Below, piece by piece: positions 10,122 through 47,281 of a stretch of 47,281 nt of DNA (the first letter of the stretch is position 1; each line of letters opens with the position of its first letter). The translations under genes were made by a program, and so were the position numbers. The notes under the pieces are model-generated. The model did not search any database and was not told where the DNA came from. It worked only from the letters and a program-made list of their open reading frames with translations. The DNA comes from Paulinella micropora (Eukaryota > Cercozoa > Imbricatea > Euglyphida), in assembly GCA_009731375.1 (NCBI GenBank), contig BJOX01000305.1, positions 472,464 through 519,744 on the forward strand. Direction: 5' to 3'.

Positions 10122-10877
10122 TTGACTCCGGCAGAACGCGAACATCTCTCCAATTGGACTACGAACGCCATCAATGCAGGCACATGGAACTACGCCTCCG
10201 CGCAGCGTATATGGACAATCCGCAGTCACTCAAATGGAGAACATGAGGACATCGAGAAGGATGCCCACCCAGATACACGGATCGGCTACCTTCACCCTAC
10301 AACCCCAGTCCCCCTGGTCCCTAACCAGATTTCGAACCAAGTTTGTGACACACCCGGCCCTCATGGATCGACGTCCACGCCTCGCCCGGAAAATCACGAA
10401 CTAACGCTACCCGGCATCCCCAACAATGTCTGCCGTGTACCCCCTTTTACGAACTTGATCGAACCCACTCAAGCCCGACAGGCAGGACAACCCTACCTTC
10501 ATCAGGAAGAGCGGAAATGTACGAAGAAGCCCGGCCACACGGCTACCGCACCCCCTGCCTTGACCAAGTATGAGTCCCTGCACCATCTCTGCCTTTTGAC
10601 AGACGCCAACCAAATAGGCATTGGCGGCTCCCTTCACGGTGGCTCTGACTGCGACGCCCCAGTCATCCAAAGTTTCTCCCTCAAGTTTACGGACACGCAA
10701 ACCCTCTGGTCGACCTATACACGAGAAGCCTACGGTGTCCTTTATGGAATTCAACAGCGCCGCCACTACATCAATGCTAGCAACCATGAGCTCGCTGTCG
10801 TCACCGATCCTCGGCCACTCTTGTGGTCATGGCAAACTCGCTACCCTTGGTCGTCGGATGGATTCCGAAATATCTAA
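10122..10877 (+). CDS. RNase H-like domain of Ty3-type Pol (N-terminal part)
   Basis: The C-terminal 110 residues read as a Ty3/gypsy RNase H: LLTDANQIGIGGSLHGG carries the first catalytic Asp, YTREAYGVLYGIQQRRHYI the Glu, and AVVTDPRPLLWSW the next Asp. RNase H removes the RNA strand during reverse transcription. The first 140 residues have no clear RT thumb similarity. The ORF stops just after WQTRYPWSS, and the domain continues in the overlapping frame at 10823, so one frameshift splits it. Confidence 0.65.
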   Translation: MTPAEREHLSNWTTNAINAGTWNYASAQRIWTIRSHSNGEHEDIEKDAHPDTRIGYLHPTTPVPLVPNQISNQVCDTPGPHGSTSTPRPENHELTLPGIPNNVCRVPPFTNLIEPTQARQAGQPYLHQEERKCTKKPGHTATAPPALTKYESLHHLCLLTDANQIGIGGSLHGGSDCDAPVIQSFSLKFTDTQTLWSTYTREAYGVLYGIQQRRHYINASNHELAVVTDPRPLLWSWQTRYPWSSDGFRNI

Positions 10878-11416
10878 AGACACTGGGACCCAAAGTCGAA
10901 TACTCCCCTGGTAAACAAACACCACTCCAGGATGATTTGCCTCGTGCTCCCCGCATGAACTCAGCTGTCCCGACCCAAGTCGATGAAGCCGCAGCTGCCA
11001 TAGCGCTCCTCGCAACCATGCCACTGCCCAGAGCAGACTCTACCCTGTGGCTTACTACCGAAGACACAAATGCTGCTTTGGAGACGAAGCTCAAATCTCT
11101 CCCATGCCACATCATCCGCGCGAGCCTAACAAAGACAAAGGCTCAAGCCCCGTGGGATCTGGTTATCGTCATACCGCCGGCTGACCGTCCTGTGAACGTC
11201 GCGCGGGCCATGTTCTCCCTTCGCAAGCCGTTGCTCTGCTCATCGGACGATGCCGTCGACGCTATCCCACATCGTACCCTTCCACCGGCAACAGTCGATG
11301 AGTGTCACCAAATCCAATTTAAAGACAACTTAGTTTGGTTACTCTTTGGCCTCAACATGGAATGGAGCTACAAATACCCTCTTGTCGCTACTTCACGCGC
11401 TCCCCGCACCGCTTAA
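10823..11416 (+). CDS. RNase H C-terminal part plus unknown tail
   Basis: Near its start the ORF reads YLKTLGPKVEYSPGKQTPLQ then DDLPRAP, matching the Ty3 RNase H ending in which a Tyr-x-Pro-Gly-Lys motif is followed by an ADALSR-like motif. It therefore continues the domain of the previous ORF in another frame. The remaining ~150 residues (AAIALLATMPLPRADSTLWL, WDLVIVIPPADRPVNVARAM) are not an integrase that I can recognise, although integrase is expected here in Ty3 elements. Confidence 0.5.
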   Translation: MVMANSLPLVVGWIPKYLKTLGPKVEYSPGKQTPLQDDLPRAPRMNSAVPTQVDEAAAAIALLATMPLPRADSTLWLTTEDTNAALETKLKSLPCHIIRASLTKTKAQAPWDLVIVIPPADRPVNVARAMFSLRKPLLCSSDDAVDAIPHRTLPPATVDECHQIQFKDNLVWLLFGLNMEWSYKYPLVATSRAPRTA

Positions 11417-12084
11417 GCGAGTCAACTTCGACACCGTTTTAAAAGAAGAACAGGAACAGCGATTGGTTTCTCACCACAGTTCGTTAGCGCCACTTAGGTA
11501 TTATCATCATCGGCGAATCCTTCACATAAGGAATAGCCATCCCCCATCACTCTCAAGTGGGTTTTACCCATCGTAATGGCTTCACCCGCCCCCGCCCAGC
11601 GCTTTTCCCACTTGAACCGTCATCGTCCCTAGAAATATTACGCCATGACCGGTGTATCCATGTAAGTCCTTGATCGCCTCTTATGCCTGCAGGTCAACGA
11701 TTATTCTCACCGAACTTGAACCCCTCAGTGGTTATATCGGCACGGCACACTTGGTGCTTCATTGATTCATCTTGGTTATGAGAGACCCGGCCACCTAATT
11801 TTCCACGGCTCGACATCGCCTCCCGATATCAACGCTCGCTACTGCGCCTCAATTGTCCCAGTTCCGCGGCAAATCCTGGATATCCGGCCCCGGCTGATCA
11901 TCGTCAGCATCGCGCCAGTATAGACGCATCCTTCTTCTACTCTCCCATGGTTTAAGAGACTCACCCACCTCTCTTTTTCCTTTTTGACACTCTTTTCTTT
12001 TAGTGAGACAACATACTTCGTTCGTTAATCACTCATTCTGTAGGCAACTCAACTCAACCGTTAGGTCTGGGGGGGGGGGGGAGC
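11417..12084 (+). other. 3' untranslated interior of the element with G13 tract
   Basis: No coding frame is apparent. The stretch ends in a run of 13 G (12069-12081) plus AGC directly before the right LTR. The G run is in the place of a polypurine tract that primes plus-strand synthesis, but a pure homopolymer is unusual. Confidence 0.5.
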
Positions 12085-12700
12085 TATCAGACTGAGCACC
12101 TTAACGACCGGCCAAAACCTTTACCGTTGATAAGACACTCTTTTTGACCTGTTCATTAGATTCTCCTCTGCACGACGTTTCGACTTCACTAACTAGTTTT
12201 CGATTTCGTTCAGAATGATTTCAAACGATCAGTTCAAAGTTTTTAGCTAGTGCCATTTTCCCCATCCGTATTAACTTTTTCCCCGATCATGATTTCCCGT
12301 GAAACACGTTTTACTGTAAATTTTGGGACAAGGAAATACACCGAAGAACGCAATACTTTTCCGTTCCCAGTCATTTTCGCCTTGAGGCTTCCCAAATCAA
12401 TTTGGGGAATTTTCAAGTCCAACAACCCGACAACTATCCGTTTATGACTGTTTACTTGAAGACTCGCGACAATATCCGTTTGAGAACTGGATACCTCACA
12501 ATCTACGTTCTACACTTGACCGTACGTTGCACCCAAGCCTGCCAAGAGTTCGAAATTACGTAAATAAACGAAGTGACCTCTCTACTATTTACTGGTATTT
12601 CACCTGCTGACACACGGAGTCAGGACTCAAAGCAGCCATAGTGTTCTTATTAAGAGTTCGTTGTATCTGCCTACTTGAAGAGTTGTATACAAACTCACAA
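12085..12700 (+). repeat. 3' LTR of the retrotransposon
   Basis: Second copy of the 616-bp repeat, matching 199-814 base for base wherever I compared it. It is followed directly by ATTAATAATAAT, so the flanks on both sides are AAT repeat and any target duplication (ATT is shared) is hidden in it. Confidence 0.93.
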
Positions 12701-13784
12701 ATTAATAATAATAATAATAATAAAATATACATTGCCGCAAAAAGTTACACTTATATAAAAAAGTTTGATTTATAGTTTGACATCCGTGGCACAGACTTCA
12801 AACTTTTTAATGTAGGTTAAATTTTTTATGTATTAATAAGTTAAATTTTCCATATAGGTTGAAGTTTTTATATAGTTGAGTTGAAGCCAAGTTTTTATAT
12901 AGGTCGAAAATGTTATATAAGTTTAATTTTTTGTTGTTGGCTGAAAATGAATGTCCGACGACAGTAATACCAACCAGCATTCACTTGAATACACACACCG
13001 GCGGCTGTCACTTGCTATCTCAAAAATATTTCCGTCCGAGGGCTCAAGCTAGGGAGTTTACCAAAAGACTCGTGACTCTGGATCCGGGTCAATTTTCAGT
13101 TTATTCAGTACATGCATGACAGGCTCGGACTGTTTGTCCCTTACGAAACAATACAAATTCTGCGAACTAACAAGACTTTTGAAGATTTCGAGTTGGTATA
13201 TAAGAGTTGTGTAGCAGTGCAGAGACTCCTCAAGTTTTCAAGTCAGTCTGAGAACTCAAAGTGAAAAAGAAGTATTATAAAAAGGGAGGAAGACTGCCAG
13301 TCCGACACTATGACTTTAGGAATCACTTCCACGAGTGAATTCCAGTAAAACCCAATAGCGTAAAAACAATGTAGTATACCGCCGTGTGTGTTACAAATCG
13401 ATCTGTTATGGCCCCGGCCGCCTGGTTTTCTTGATACCAGCGGGTTTTACGAAGGGCGAACGAAGCGGTCATCGCGTATATCGATATCCGAGTCTCCCGC
13501 AAGCCCCGTCATGGTCACGAAGATCTTGATCACGTCGCACAACACGTCCAACACCCAGGGAGACCATCCCAAGCTAGACTTGTATTACTAGTAAAAAAAG
13601 TCGACCTGTTATGACCCCGGCCGCCTGGTTTTCTGGATGCCAGCGGGTTTTATGCAGTGTTGAGGAAGGAATCATCTGCGTCCCCTTTCAAGTGATCTAC
13701 CATCGCACAAACGTTTGATTCAAGTTTAATGTTGCGGAACACGCCCGACACTCAAGGCACTCAAGTTAACTTAGCACTGATCAT
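12701..13784. other. AT-rich flank with a 55-bp duplicated segment
   Basis: No gene is seen. After a short AAT/T-rich stretch the sequence is unique. A segment starting TGTTATGGCCCCGGCCGCCT is found near 13405-13455 and again, slightly diverged, near 13605-13655, both running on to CCAGCGGGTTTTA. The two copies are direct repeats about 200 bases apart and could be the ends of a small element. Confidence 0.45.
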
Positions 13785-14515
13785 CTCTGATCCAGGCCTC
13801 TTGGATCTACCGATAGATCAGAGAGGTACCGGATCCCGGAGATAGATTGGAGATAGACTGAGATAAATTAGAGTGTATGCAGATAGATCAGCGATAGATT
13901 AGATGTACCAGGCTTTTACAGATAGGTTAGGGATCAGATGCGAGTCACAGATTAGAGGCTGAAATAAGCCTGAAATTAAGTTTTCACTCACTTTTTCTCA
14001 AGTTCTTCTGTTCTAGCTCAGTCCATTCCGATTATATGTATCACCAACGGAATGCCTGGAGCCACAACAACCTCTACATCCGCAATCTACACGAGCCTCC
14101 TGATCCATCTCGAGCCGGAAAAGTTAGAGTCTGAAGAAGTCTGAAATTTTTTTCGCAAATTTTGCTTCTCTAAAACATTTCCGATACTAAGTTTTCCGGC
14201 TCGAGATCGATCAGCATGCCATTGTAGATTTTAGACATAACGTTTCTGTGGATCCAGGCATTCCGTTAGTGATAAATTTAAGTGGAATTCACTAAGCTAG
14301 AAGAGAAGAAACTTGAGAAAAAGTGAGTGAAAATTTGATTTCTGTCTCTAATCTCAGTCACTCTCACCTGATCCCTAATCTATCTCTAAGTACATCTAAT
14401 CTATCTCCATCTATCTCCATTCACTCTAATCTAACTCTCATCTATCTCCATTCACTATCTCTGATCTATCAGAGGTAGATCCAAGAGGCCGATCAGAGGT
14501 GATCAGTGGTGCTAG
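13785..14515. repeat. imperfect palindrome I (inverted repeat, arms ~235 bp)
   Basis: The left arm (about 13785-14020) contains GGCCTCTTGGATCTACC, TTTTCACTCACTTTTTCTCA and CCATTCCG. The right arm (about 14260-14515) carries the reverse complements: CGGAATG, TGAGAAAAAGTGAGTGAAAA and GGTAGATCCAAGAGGCC. The central ~240 bases include CGAGCCGGAAAA and its inverse TTTTCCGGCTCGAG. No ORF is present. The structure looks like a fold-back transposon or palindromic satellite. Confidence 0.7.
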
Positions 14516-16026
14516 AGTCACCAGCCTCGGATAGACTCATGATCGACAGAGATCGATCACGAAGTCTCATCGATCAGAGATCCATCAGAGATCAATTAGA
14601 AGGGTTGGAGATATACTGAGGATCAATGAGGAATAGATCAGATGTAGCTAAGACATAGATTAGTGATAGATGATAGCCACTCAGCCCTAGGAGTGGCAAG
14701 TATTTTATTAAAACAGTGCTTGCGATCAACAAAACAAAACAAAACACACACACACACACACAAAGTGATTGAATGAATCGGAAATCAGTCGGAAATCAGT
14801 CCTAAATCAGTGGGAAATCAGTCGGAAATGAGTAGGAAACGTGTCAGATTAGACAGAATCCATCTCTAATCTGTCTCTTACCTGTTTCTAATGTGTCTCT
14901 GAATCAGGTTCATTTCCGACTGATTTCCGACTCATTTCCGACTAATATTCAACTCGTTTTTGTCATTCTATTCTATCTAATCTATCTCTAATATGTCTCC
15001 AATCCTTCTATCTGGCTCTAACCTGTCTCAAGTCTGTCTGTGAATCGGTTTCATTTCTTGAACGTTTCCGACTCATTTGCGATTAATTTCCGACTCATTT
15101 CCGACTCATTTCTGTCACTTTAATCTATCCCTAAGTTAAGGAAATGTGTCAGATTAGACAGAATCCATCTCTAATCTGTCTCTAACTTGTTTCTTGCCTG
15201 TCTTTGAATCGGTTTCATTTCCTGCGACTCATTTCCGACTCATTTCTAACTCATTTCTAACTCATTTCTCACTCATTTCTGACACTCTAATCTATCGCTA
15301 ATCTATATCTAAACAGTATTACTAAGATCATGGCCGAAGGTAGTAGTACTAGAATATAAGGTAGATCGGAGATCGATCAGAGATCGATCATTAGAGATAG
15401 ATTAGATATAGATTAGATATAGATTAGATATAGATTAGATATAGATTAGAGTGTCAGAAATGAGTCGGAAATGAGTCGGAAATGAATTAGAAATGAGTCG
15501 GAAATGAAACCGATTGCGAGACAGACTCGAAACAGGTTAGAGACAGATGAGAGATGGATTCTGTATAATCTGACTAATTTCCGACTGATTTCCGATTGAT
15601 TTCCGACTCATTTCTATCACTATCATCTATCACGAATCTATGTCTTAGCTACATCTGATCTATTCCTAATTGATCCTCAGTATGTCTCCAACCCTTCTAA
15701 TCGATCTCCGATCGATCTCTGATCGATGAGACTTCGTGATCGATCTCAGTCGATCATGAGTCTACCTGGTGACTCTAGTACTACTGATCGGCCTCCTGGA
15801 TCTACCTCTGATAGATCAGAGATAGAATTTAGAGACAGATTAGAGATAGATTAGATGTACTTTAGAGAGATCAAATAGATTAGAGAGTGAATGCAGATAG
15901 ATCGGAGATAGATTAGATGTACTTTATAGATAGAGTAGGGATCAGGCGAGAGTGACTTAGATTAGAGACAGAAATGACGGAAACAAAATTTTCACTCACT
16001 TTTTCTCAAGTTTCTTCTGTTCCAGG
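14280..16026. repeat. imperfect palindrome II (arms ~400 bp), shares an arm with I
   Basis: The right arm of palindrome I is also the left arm of a second, larger inverted repeat whose other arm lies at about 15605-16026. It includes the inverse of GATCAATGAGGAATAGATCA near 14620 and TTTTCACTCACTTTTTCTCA near 15990. The loop (14.7-15.6 kb) is built of ~11-bp motifs such as GGAAATGAGTC and its complement GACTCATTTCC, and is itself partly palindromic. So one unit appears three times in alternating orientation. No gene is seen. Confidence 0.7.
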
Positions 16027-16027
16027 G

Positions 16028-16028
16028 G

Positions 16029-16124
<96 letters not shown>

Positions 16125-16259
16125 CAAGAGTAGTACTTGACCGTGTCTCTCGTGTCTCTCTTGTCTCCCTTGTCTCTCTTATCTATCTTGTCTCTCTTGT
16201 CTCTCTTATCTATCTTATCTATCTTACCTATCTTACCTATCTTATGTGTCTTATCTATC

Positions 16260-16299
<40 letters not shown>

Positions 16300-16302
16300 T
16301 TT

Positions 16303-16372
<70 letters not shown>
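16028..16372. repeat. (TATC)n microsatellite
   Basis: Two long TCTA tracts (16028-16124 and 16258-16372) are joined by degenerate TCTC/TATC repeats. Open frames reading SIYL over and over are repeat artefacts. Confidence 0.95.
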
Positions 16373-16375
<3 letters not shown>

Positions 16376-16842
16376 TGAAATGGGTGCCATCTGTCGACAG
16401 ACAGAGAATTAGGGGATGGTGTGGGTGTGCTGGGCCCGTGGTGGGGTGCCTTATGTGTGCCTAGCCATACGCCTATAAGTCACATGCCGAAATAGCGACG
16501 GGAAGCACAATCCTGTTCCCTCAGGGTGCCCTTTCTCGCTTGTTGAGCCCGGAATAAAACCCACAGTGCTCTGTCGGTTTATACTAGACTGTCGAACAGT
16601 CTCGAAACTCCATCTGCTTACTGGGTCCTCTGTAATGGAGGTGGGAGCTCGTTCTGCAAGGGGCGCTTATGGAACGAGCCCTGGCCCCGCCTGGTACTAG
16701 GGAGCTTTGGTATCGCCTGTATCAGTCCCTTCCGTGCAAACATCACGGCTTAGCTGGGCATCGGGTTAATACTTTACCCACAGACTTCCTTGGTTGACGA
16801 AATCAGAAGCTCCTTTTTTCTGACATTAGTCGATATCTCATC
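16373..16842 (-). repeat. dispersed repeat family F1, copy A (minus)
   Basis: This ~465-bp sequence recurs at 17538, 21395 and 30559 on the other strand. In F1 orientation it starts TGARATATCGACTAATGTCA and ends GGCACCCATTTCAAA. The ends give a very short inverted match (TGAAAT/ATTTCA). Every copy abuts GATA repeats. No ORF longer than about 60 codons makes sense in it. It is a non-autonomous element of unknown class. Confidence 0.85.
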
Positions 16843-17380
16843 TATCTATCTATCTATCTATCTAATCCGCATCAACCTGAGGCTCCACGTCAAGGCTCTA
16901 AACCTACACCCGCATCCTGATCGATGTCGAGCCGGAAAACTTAGTCCTGGAAATGTGTTAGAGATGGAAATCTTTGTCGCTGATTTTTCTTTTGAAATAA
17001 ATAGCAAGGCGACAAAATAACATTTTAATCTAGTTATAATTAATGCAGTAACAGCAGTACTAGTAAGTAGAGTACTAGTACTAGTAAGCTAGAGTACTAG
17101 GAGTAGTAGAACAAGCTCTAGTAGCTATAGTAGTAAAAGTAGAACAGATCTGTGGAACTAGTAGAACTAGTAGAGCTAGTAGAGCTAGTAGAGCTAGTAG
17201 AACGAGTACTGGTAGAACTAGTAGAACTAGTACACTAGGTCTAGTAGGTACAGTACGTTGGCAGGTCCAAGTACTACTAGCACTACTTGGACAAGTACCT
17301 AGAACTATTACAATAGGTCAAATTTTAGGTCTAGTAGGTAAATGTATGTTGGCAGGTCCAAGTACTACCTCTGGATAGAC

Positions 17381-17431
<51 letters not shown>

Positions 17432-17446
17432 GTTTAGATAGAGTTC

Positions 17447-17486
<40 letters not shown>

Positions 17487-17487
17487 C

Positions 17488-17537
<50 letters not shown>
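16843..17537. repeat. AGTA-type 9-bp repeats and GATA tract
   Basis: 16873-16950 resembles the centre of palindrome I (GAGCCGGAAAACTTAG). 17040-17300 is made of short repeats such as GTAGAACTA and CTAGTAGAG. A 40-base segment with TTGGCAGGTCCAAGTACTAC occurs near 17259 and near 17351. GATA tracts follow from 17376. No gene is seen. Confidence 0.7.
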
Positions 17538-17539
<2 letters not shown>

Positions 17540-17864
17540 GAAATATCGACTAATGTCAGAAAAAAGGAGCTTCTGATTTCGTCAACCAGGAAGTCTGTGG
17601 GTAAAGTATTAACCCGATGCCCAGCTAAGCCGTGATGTTTGCACGGAAGGGACTGATACAGGCAATACCAAAGCTCCCTAGTACCAGGCGGGGCCAGGGC
17701 TCGTTCCATAAAGCGCCCCTTGCAGAACGAGCTCCCACCTCCATTACAGAGGGCCCAGTAAGCAGATGGAGTTTCGAGACTGTTCGACAGTCTAGTGTAA
17801 ACCGACAGAGCACTGTGGGTTTTATTCCGGGCTCCACAAGCGAGAAAGGGCACCCTGAGGGAAC
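17538..17864 (+). repeat. F1 repeat, copy B (3'-truncated)
   Basis: The first ~327 bases of the F1 family in + orientation. It stops abruptly at GAGGGAAC and is replaced by GATA repeat, so the last ~140 bases are missing. Confidence 0.85.
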
Positions 17865-18126
<262 letters not shown>

Positions 18127-18468
18127 TGTTGAGTTGGCTGGGGTAGGCTAGGTGCCTCTAAAGTATGTCTAAGTATTCTATCTGTCTGTTAGATAGACAG
18201 ATAGTATAGACTGACAGACAACCCCAACTTTCTGACACCGAAAGACCTGCCCCTTCATCTTACAGGCCCCCTGGTGGGCGAACTTGCCGCAGTGTTGGCG
18301 AAAATGTGTCATTAAGTGCCGCAATTTGTTGGCGAAAAGTCTCGTGTTTGCTTTTTCAACTTTAATTTTTTGACGTCTCCTCGCGTCTCTTGGTAACCGG
18401 CATTGTGTACAGTATATGATAAAGAATGGAAGCTTCGGGCATGGGCACGGTAGATAAGATACACTCAC

Positions 18469-18728
18469 CTGCTCAAATAATGAGTAAAAAACTTGTGCTT
18501 TCCTTGATTCGTAACGTCTTCCACAATACATTCAAATCCTAGTGTTTCCACGCATACATCATAATATTCAGACGTACAACCTGATAATGTATGTTCGTCA
18601 GGATCCCATGCCAAGTGCCTTGTTAGCGGCTGCCAGAGGTAATCAGGGACCTTGACCAAAATGGACAGCTTGCAACACTTTTTTCTATCCGACCAACGAG
18701 CACAAAGCCACTCATGCATATGTGTTTT
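18469..18728 (-). CDS. probable minus-strand exon of an unknown gene
   Basis: On the minus strand TTCTTGTAG (acceptor) is followed by 86 open codons reading THMHEWLCARWSDRKKCC, DYLWQPLTRHLAWDPDEHTL and YYDVCVETLGFECIVEDV. It ends at GAGCAG followed by GTGAGTG, a strong donor. Composition is normal and rich in Cys and Trp. Upstream in the same frame lies another coding-like stretch (YFNDMVPGFVMHHFRR, about 18744-18790) separated by one TAG. I do not recognise the family. The gene would be divergent from XPO4, with about 500 bases between them. Confidence 0.5.
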
Positions 18729-19234
18729 CTACAAGAACATACATCTGCGGAAGTGATGCATGACAAACCCAGGGACCATGTCATTGAAATAAACTGAAAC
18801 ACAAATCAGAGTCTAATCAGAAATCTGGACCGGGAGAGTGACTCCAAAGAAATACAAAAATATCAAGCACCATGCATTATTCACTTCAAAGGCGCAATCT
18901 TTTGGTGTCGTTCTTTCACGGTCTCTCTTCTTACCGTCCTAGGCCGTCGTTCAAGGCAAGTTACTGCGCGGAACACCATAGGTCTATCTGTGTACATGTT
19001 ATGTAATCGTGTAAATGGATATGTACCTGTATTTATTTAGAGCTCATCGATTAAGTGCGTTAGATGCTCCTTCGACCCCGACAAGAGATGGCAGCCCTGT
19101 CCACCCTCTTTCCAACTCTTTCTTCCCCACTTCTTCTTTGCGAGCGCTTCTCTCTCCTGCATTTCTCGTCGTTTTCTGTGCAAGACCAGGCGTAATATGC
19201 TTTCCAAAAGATTTTTGGATAGTGCACTTTCCCC
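18729..19234. promoter_or_regulatory. interval upstream of XPO4, possible shared 5' region
   Basis: This is one of the few stretches over 400 bases without microsatellites. It separates the minus-strand exon from the first XPO4 exon and may hold promoter or 5' UTR sequence for XPO4. No TATA box or other recognisable site stands out, so the role is inferred from position only. Confidence 0.3.
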
Positions 19235-46307
<27,073 letters not shown>

Positions 46308-46320
46308 GGGCAAGCTAAGC

Positions 46321-46454
46321 ATTCCGGCCACTTTGACTGTGGACCCTCGTTTTGCACCGCAAAAATGACTGTCGATGAAGCCGTGAACTTTAACACATCG
46401 TGATGATTCTGGTTTGCGTTAAAAAAGAGCAACCACAGTCAAAGTGGCGGGAAT
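46321..46454. repeat. 134-bp hairpin element in the XPO4 3' region
   Basis: ATTCCGGCCACTTTGACTGT (46321-46342) pairs with ACAGTCAAAGTGGCGGGAAT (to 46454), about 22 bp with one or two mismatches, around a 90-base loop. A smaller TTTTGC-ACC-GCAAAA hairpin lies within. It could be a MITE or a 3' UTR structure. Confidence 0.7.
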
Positions 46455-46885
46455 CTGGGGCTTAGGCGCTGCACTCTGCCCCCAGCGGGGCGGCACAGCA
46501 GCGTGTCTGTCTGCCAGCTCTTCACTTCTCCTCCACACAGCAAACCCGGCCGCACCCGTCCAATATGTACCTCTCCTTCAGATAGTGTCCCAACCAGAAA
46601 TGTGCCGTCAGAGAGGCACTAGCACCACAACAGAGTGGTCTTCATTTCGACTCGGCCATGTGTGAGACAGCAGGGATACGTACTGTTAACAACTATCTGC
46701 AGTGCTTTCCAGGCTGGGTCTGTTAGTCCCCGCGCTGGATCGCCAGTCACGACCGACCGTTCGTTGCGCTACTGTAACCTAACAGCAAGAGCAAGAGACA
46801 GATAGGATTCGCGCAGGCTCCTATCTCATCACCCGTACAGAAAAGCATTATAAGGCAGGCAAATGAAAAGCCCCGACCAAAGAGC
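46455..46885. other. downstream sequence without a recognisable gene
   Basis: Unique sequence, no long frame and no simple repeat. It may contain the XPO4 3' UTR end; no canonical AATAAA is seen within a few hundred bases of the stop. Confidence 0.5.
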
Positions 46886-46972
46886 ACTTTTCTTCTTCTT
46901 CTTCTTCTTCTTCTTCTTCTTCTTCTTCTTCTTCTTCTCCTTCTTCGTCTTCTCTTCGTCGTCTTCTTCGTC

Positions 46973-47028
<56 letters not shown>

Positions 47029-47032
47029 GTTA
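46886..47032. repeat. (TTC)n followed by (ATT)n
   Basis: TTC/TCG triplets to about 46972, then ATT triplets. The Phe, Glu and Ile frames here are artefacts. The last ~250 bases of the window are unique and show no gene. Confidence 0.95.
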
Positions 47033-47281
47033 TTTGGAGTGTTGACTGTGACATATTTGAGGGAAATCCCGATGAAAAAACCTGGTCACACTTGCTAAAC
47101 AGAGTTCCAGCCCAATGGCCTCAAGGCGTTAAACTGTGACGCCAACTCATAACCCTTTGGTGGTAGATGCTGGGGAGGAGGGTCGTTGCGCGCGTAAAAG
47201 ATCTTAAACTCCGCATATGCTGGTTGATAGCCCAGGACCCAGCAGACACCAGATTGTTATGGGTGGGGTTTCGAGGCAGCT

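Larger units (their letters stand above)
199..12700 (+). mobile_element. Ty3/gypsy-like LTR retrotransposon, about 12.5 kb, frame-broken
   Basis: Two direct 616-bp repeats at a constant offset of 11,886 bases bound the element, and I saw no difference between them by eye, which suggests recent insertion. A 13-G tract (12069-12081) sits 3 bases before the right LTR, in the position of a polypurine tract. Interior order on the + strand is gag-like, zinc-knuckle, retropepsin-like, several serine/proline-rich ORFs of unknown role, then an RNase H domain of Ty3 type. Frames change many times and no reverse transcriptase core or integrase was recognised. It may be non-autonomous, or indel errors may break its frames. 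The LTRs begin TATCAG and end CACAA rather than TG...CA. Confidence 0.85.

Noticed and set aside
199-12700. DIRS-type or Ngaro-type element with tyrosine recombinase
   Set aside because: Termini are simple direct repeats and no recombinase motif (R-H-R-Y) was seen; the RNase H is of Ty3 type.

Overview
The window is nuclear DNA of an unidentified eukaryote with a GC-rich exome, spliceosomal introns and an extreme load of simple repeats. GATA, CATA, TATG, GA, GAA, TTTA, TG, AAT and TTC tracts are everywhere. The sequence alone does not name the species. The interstitial telomere-like block is of TTAGGG type, which many algae, protists and animals share. Prokaryotic features (operons, Shine-Dalgarno sites, CRISPR) are absent.

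Left third (1-12.7 kb): a ~12.5 kb Ty3/gypsy-like LTR retrotransposon lies at 199-12700. It has two 616-bp LTRs that look identical, a G tract before the right LTR, and AAT microsatellite on both outer sides. Inside I can read gag-like, zinc-knuckle, aspartic-protease-like and RNase H-like segments, but in shifting frames, and I cannot find a reverse transcriptase core or an integrase. Next (12.7-18.1 kb) is a gene-free stretch of alternating inverted repeats, GATA tracts and copies of a ~465-bp dispersed repeat. A probable minus-strand exon lies at 18469-18728.

Right two thirds (19.2-46.3 kb): this is one gene on the + strand, which I assign to exportin-4 (XPO4). I rebuilt it from splice sites, codon phase and recalled similarity to human XPO4. 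Nineteen exons are visible. A twentieth, about 11 codons long, is not found and may lie in an assembly gap. Predicted length is about 1,140 residues, against about 1,150 in human. The first ~390 codons are scattered in tiny exons (22-129 nt) over 24 kb of microsatellite-packed introns, while the next 661 codons sit in one 1983-nt exon.

Most notable signal: the introns of this gene hold partial copies ('echoes') of the neighbouring exons, often with the splice site attached. Exon 3 has five upstream copies of its first 38 nt plus acceptor. The 3' end and donor of exon 13 are repeated four more times in a 46-bp tandem array that decays into a GATAA microsatellite. Exons 5, 9, 10, 11, 12 and 18 each have at least one diverged copy nearby. 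I know of no standard name for this pattern; the local repeat-expansion process appears to be capturing and re-copying exon edges.

Also present: two 183/184-bp MITE copies, a 139-bp fold-back element, a hairpin in the XPO4 3' region, two dispersed repeat families that share a 5' end, several minisatellites, and possible antisense exons inside the XPO4 intron at 37.1-38.7 kb. Human XPO4 comparisons are from memory and were not computed.
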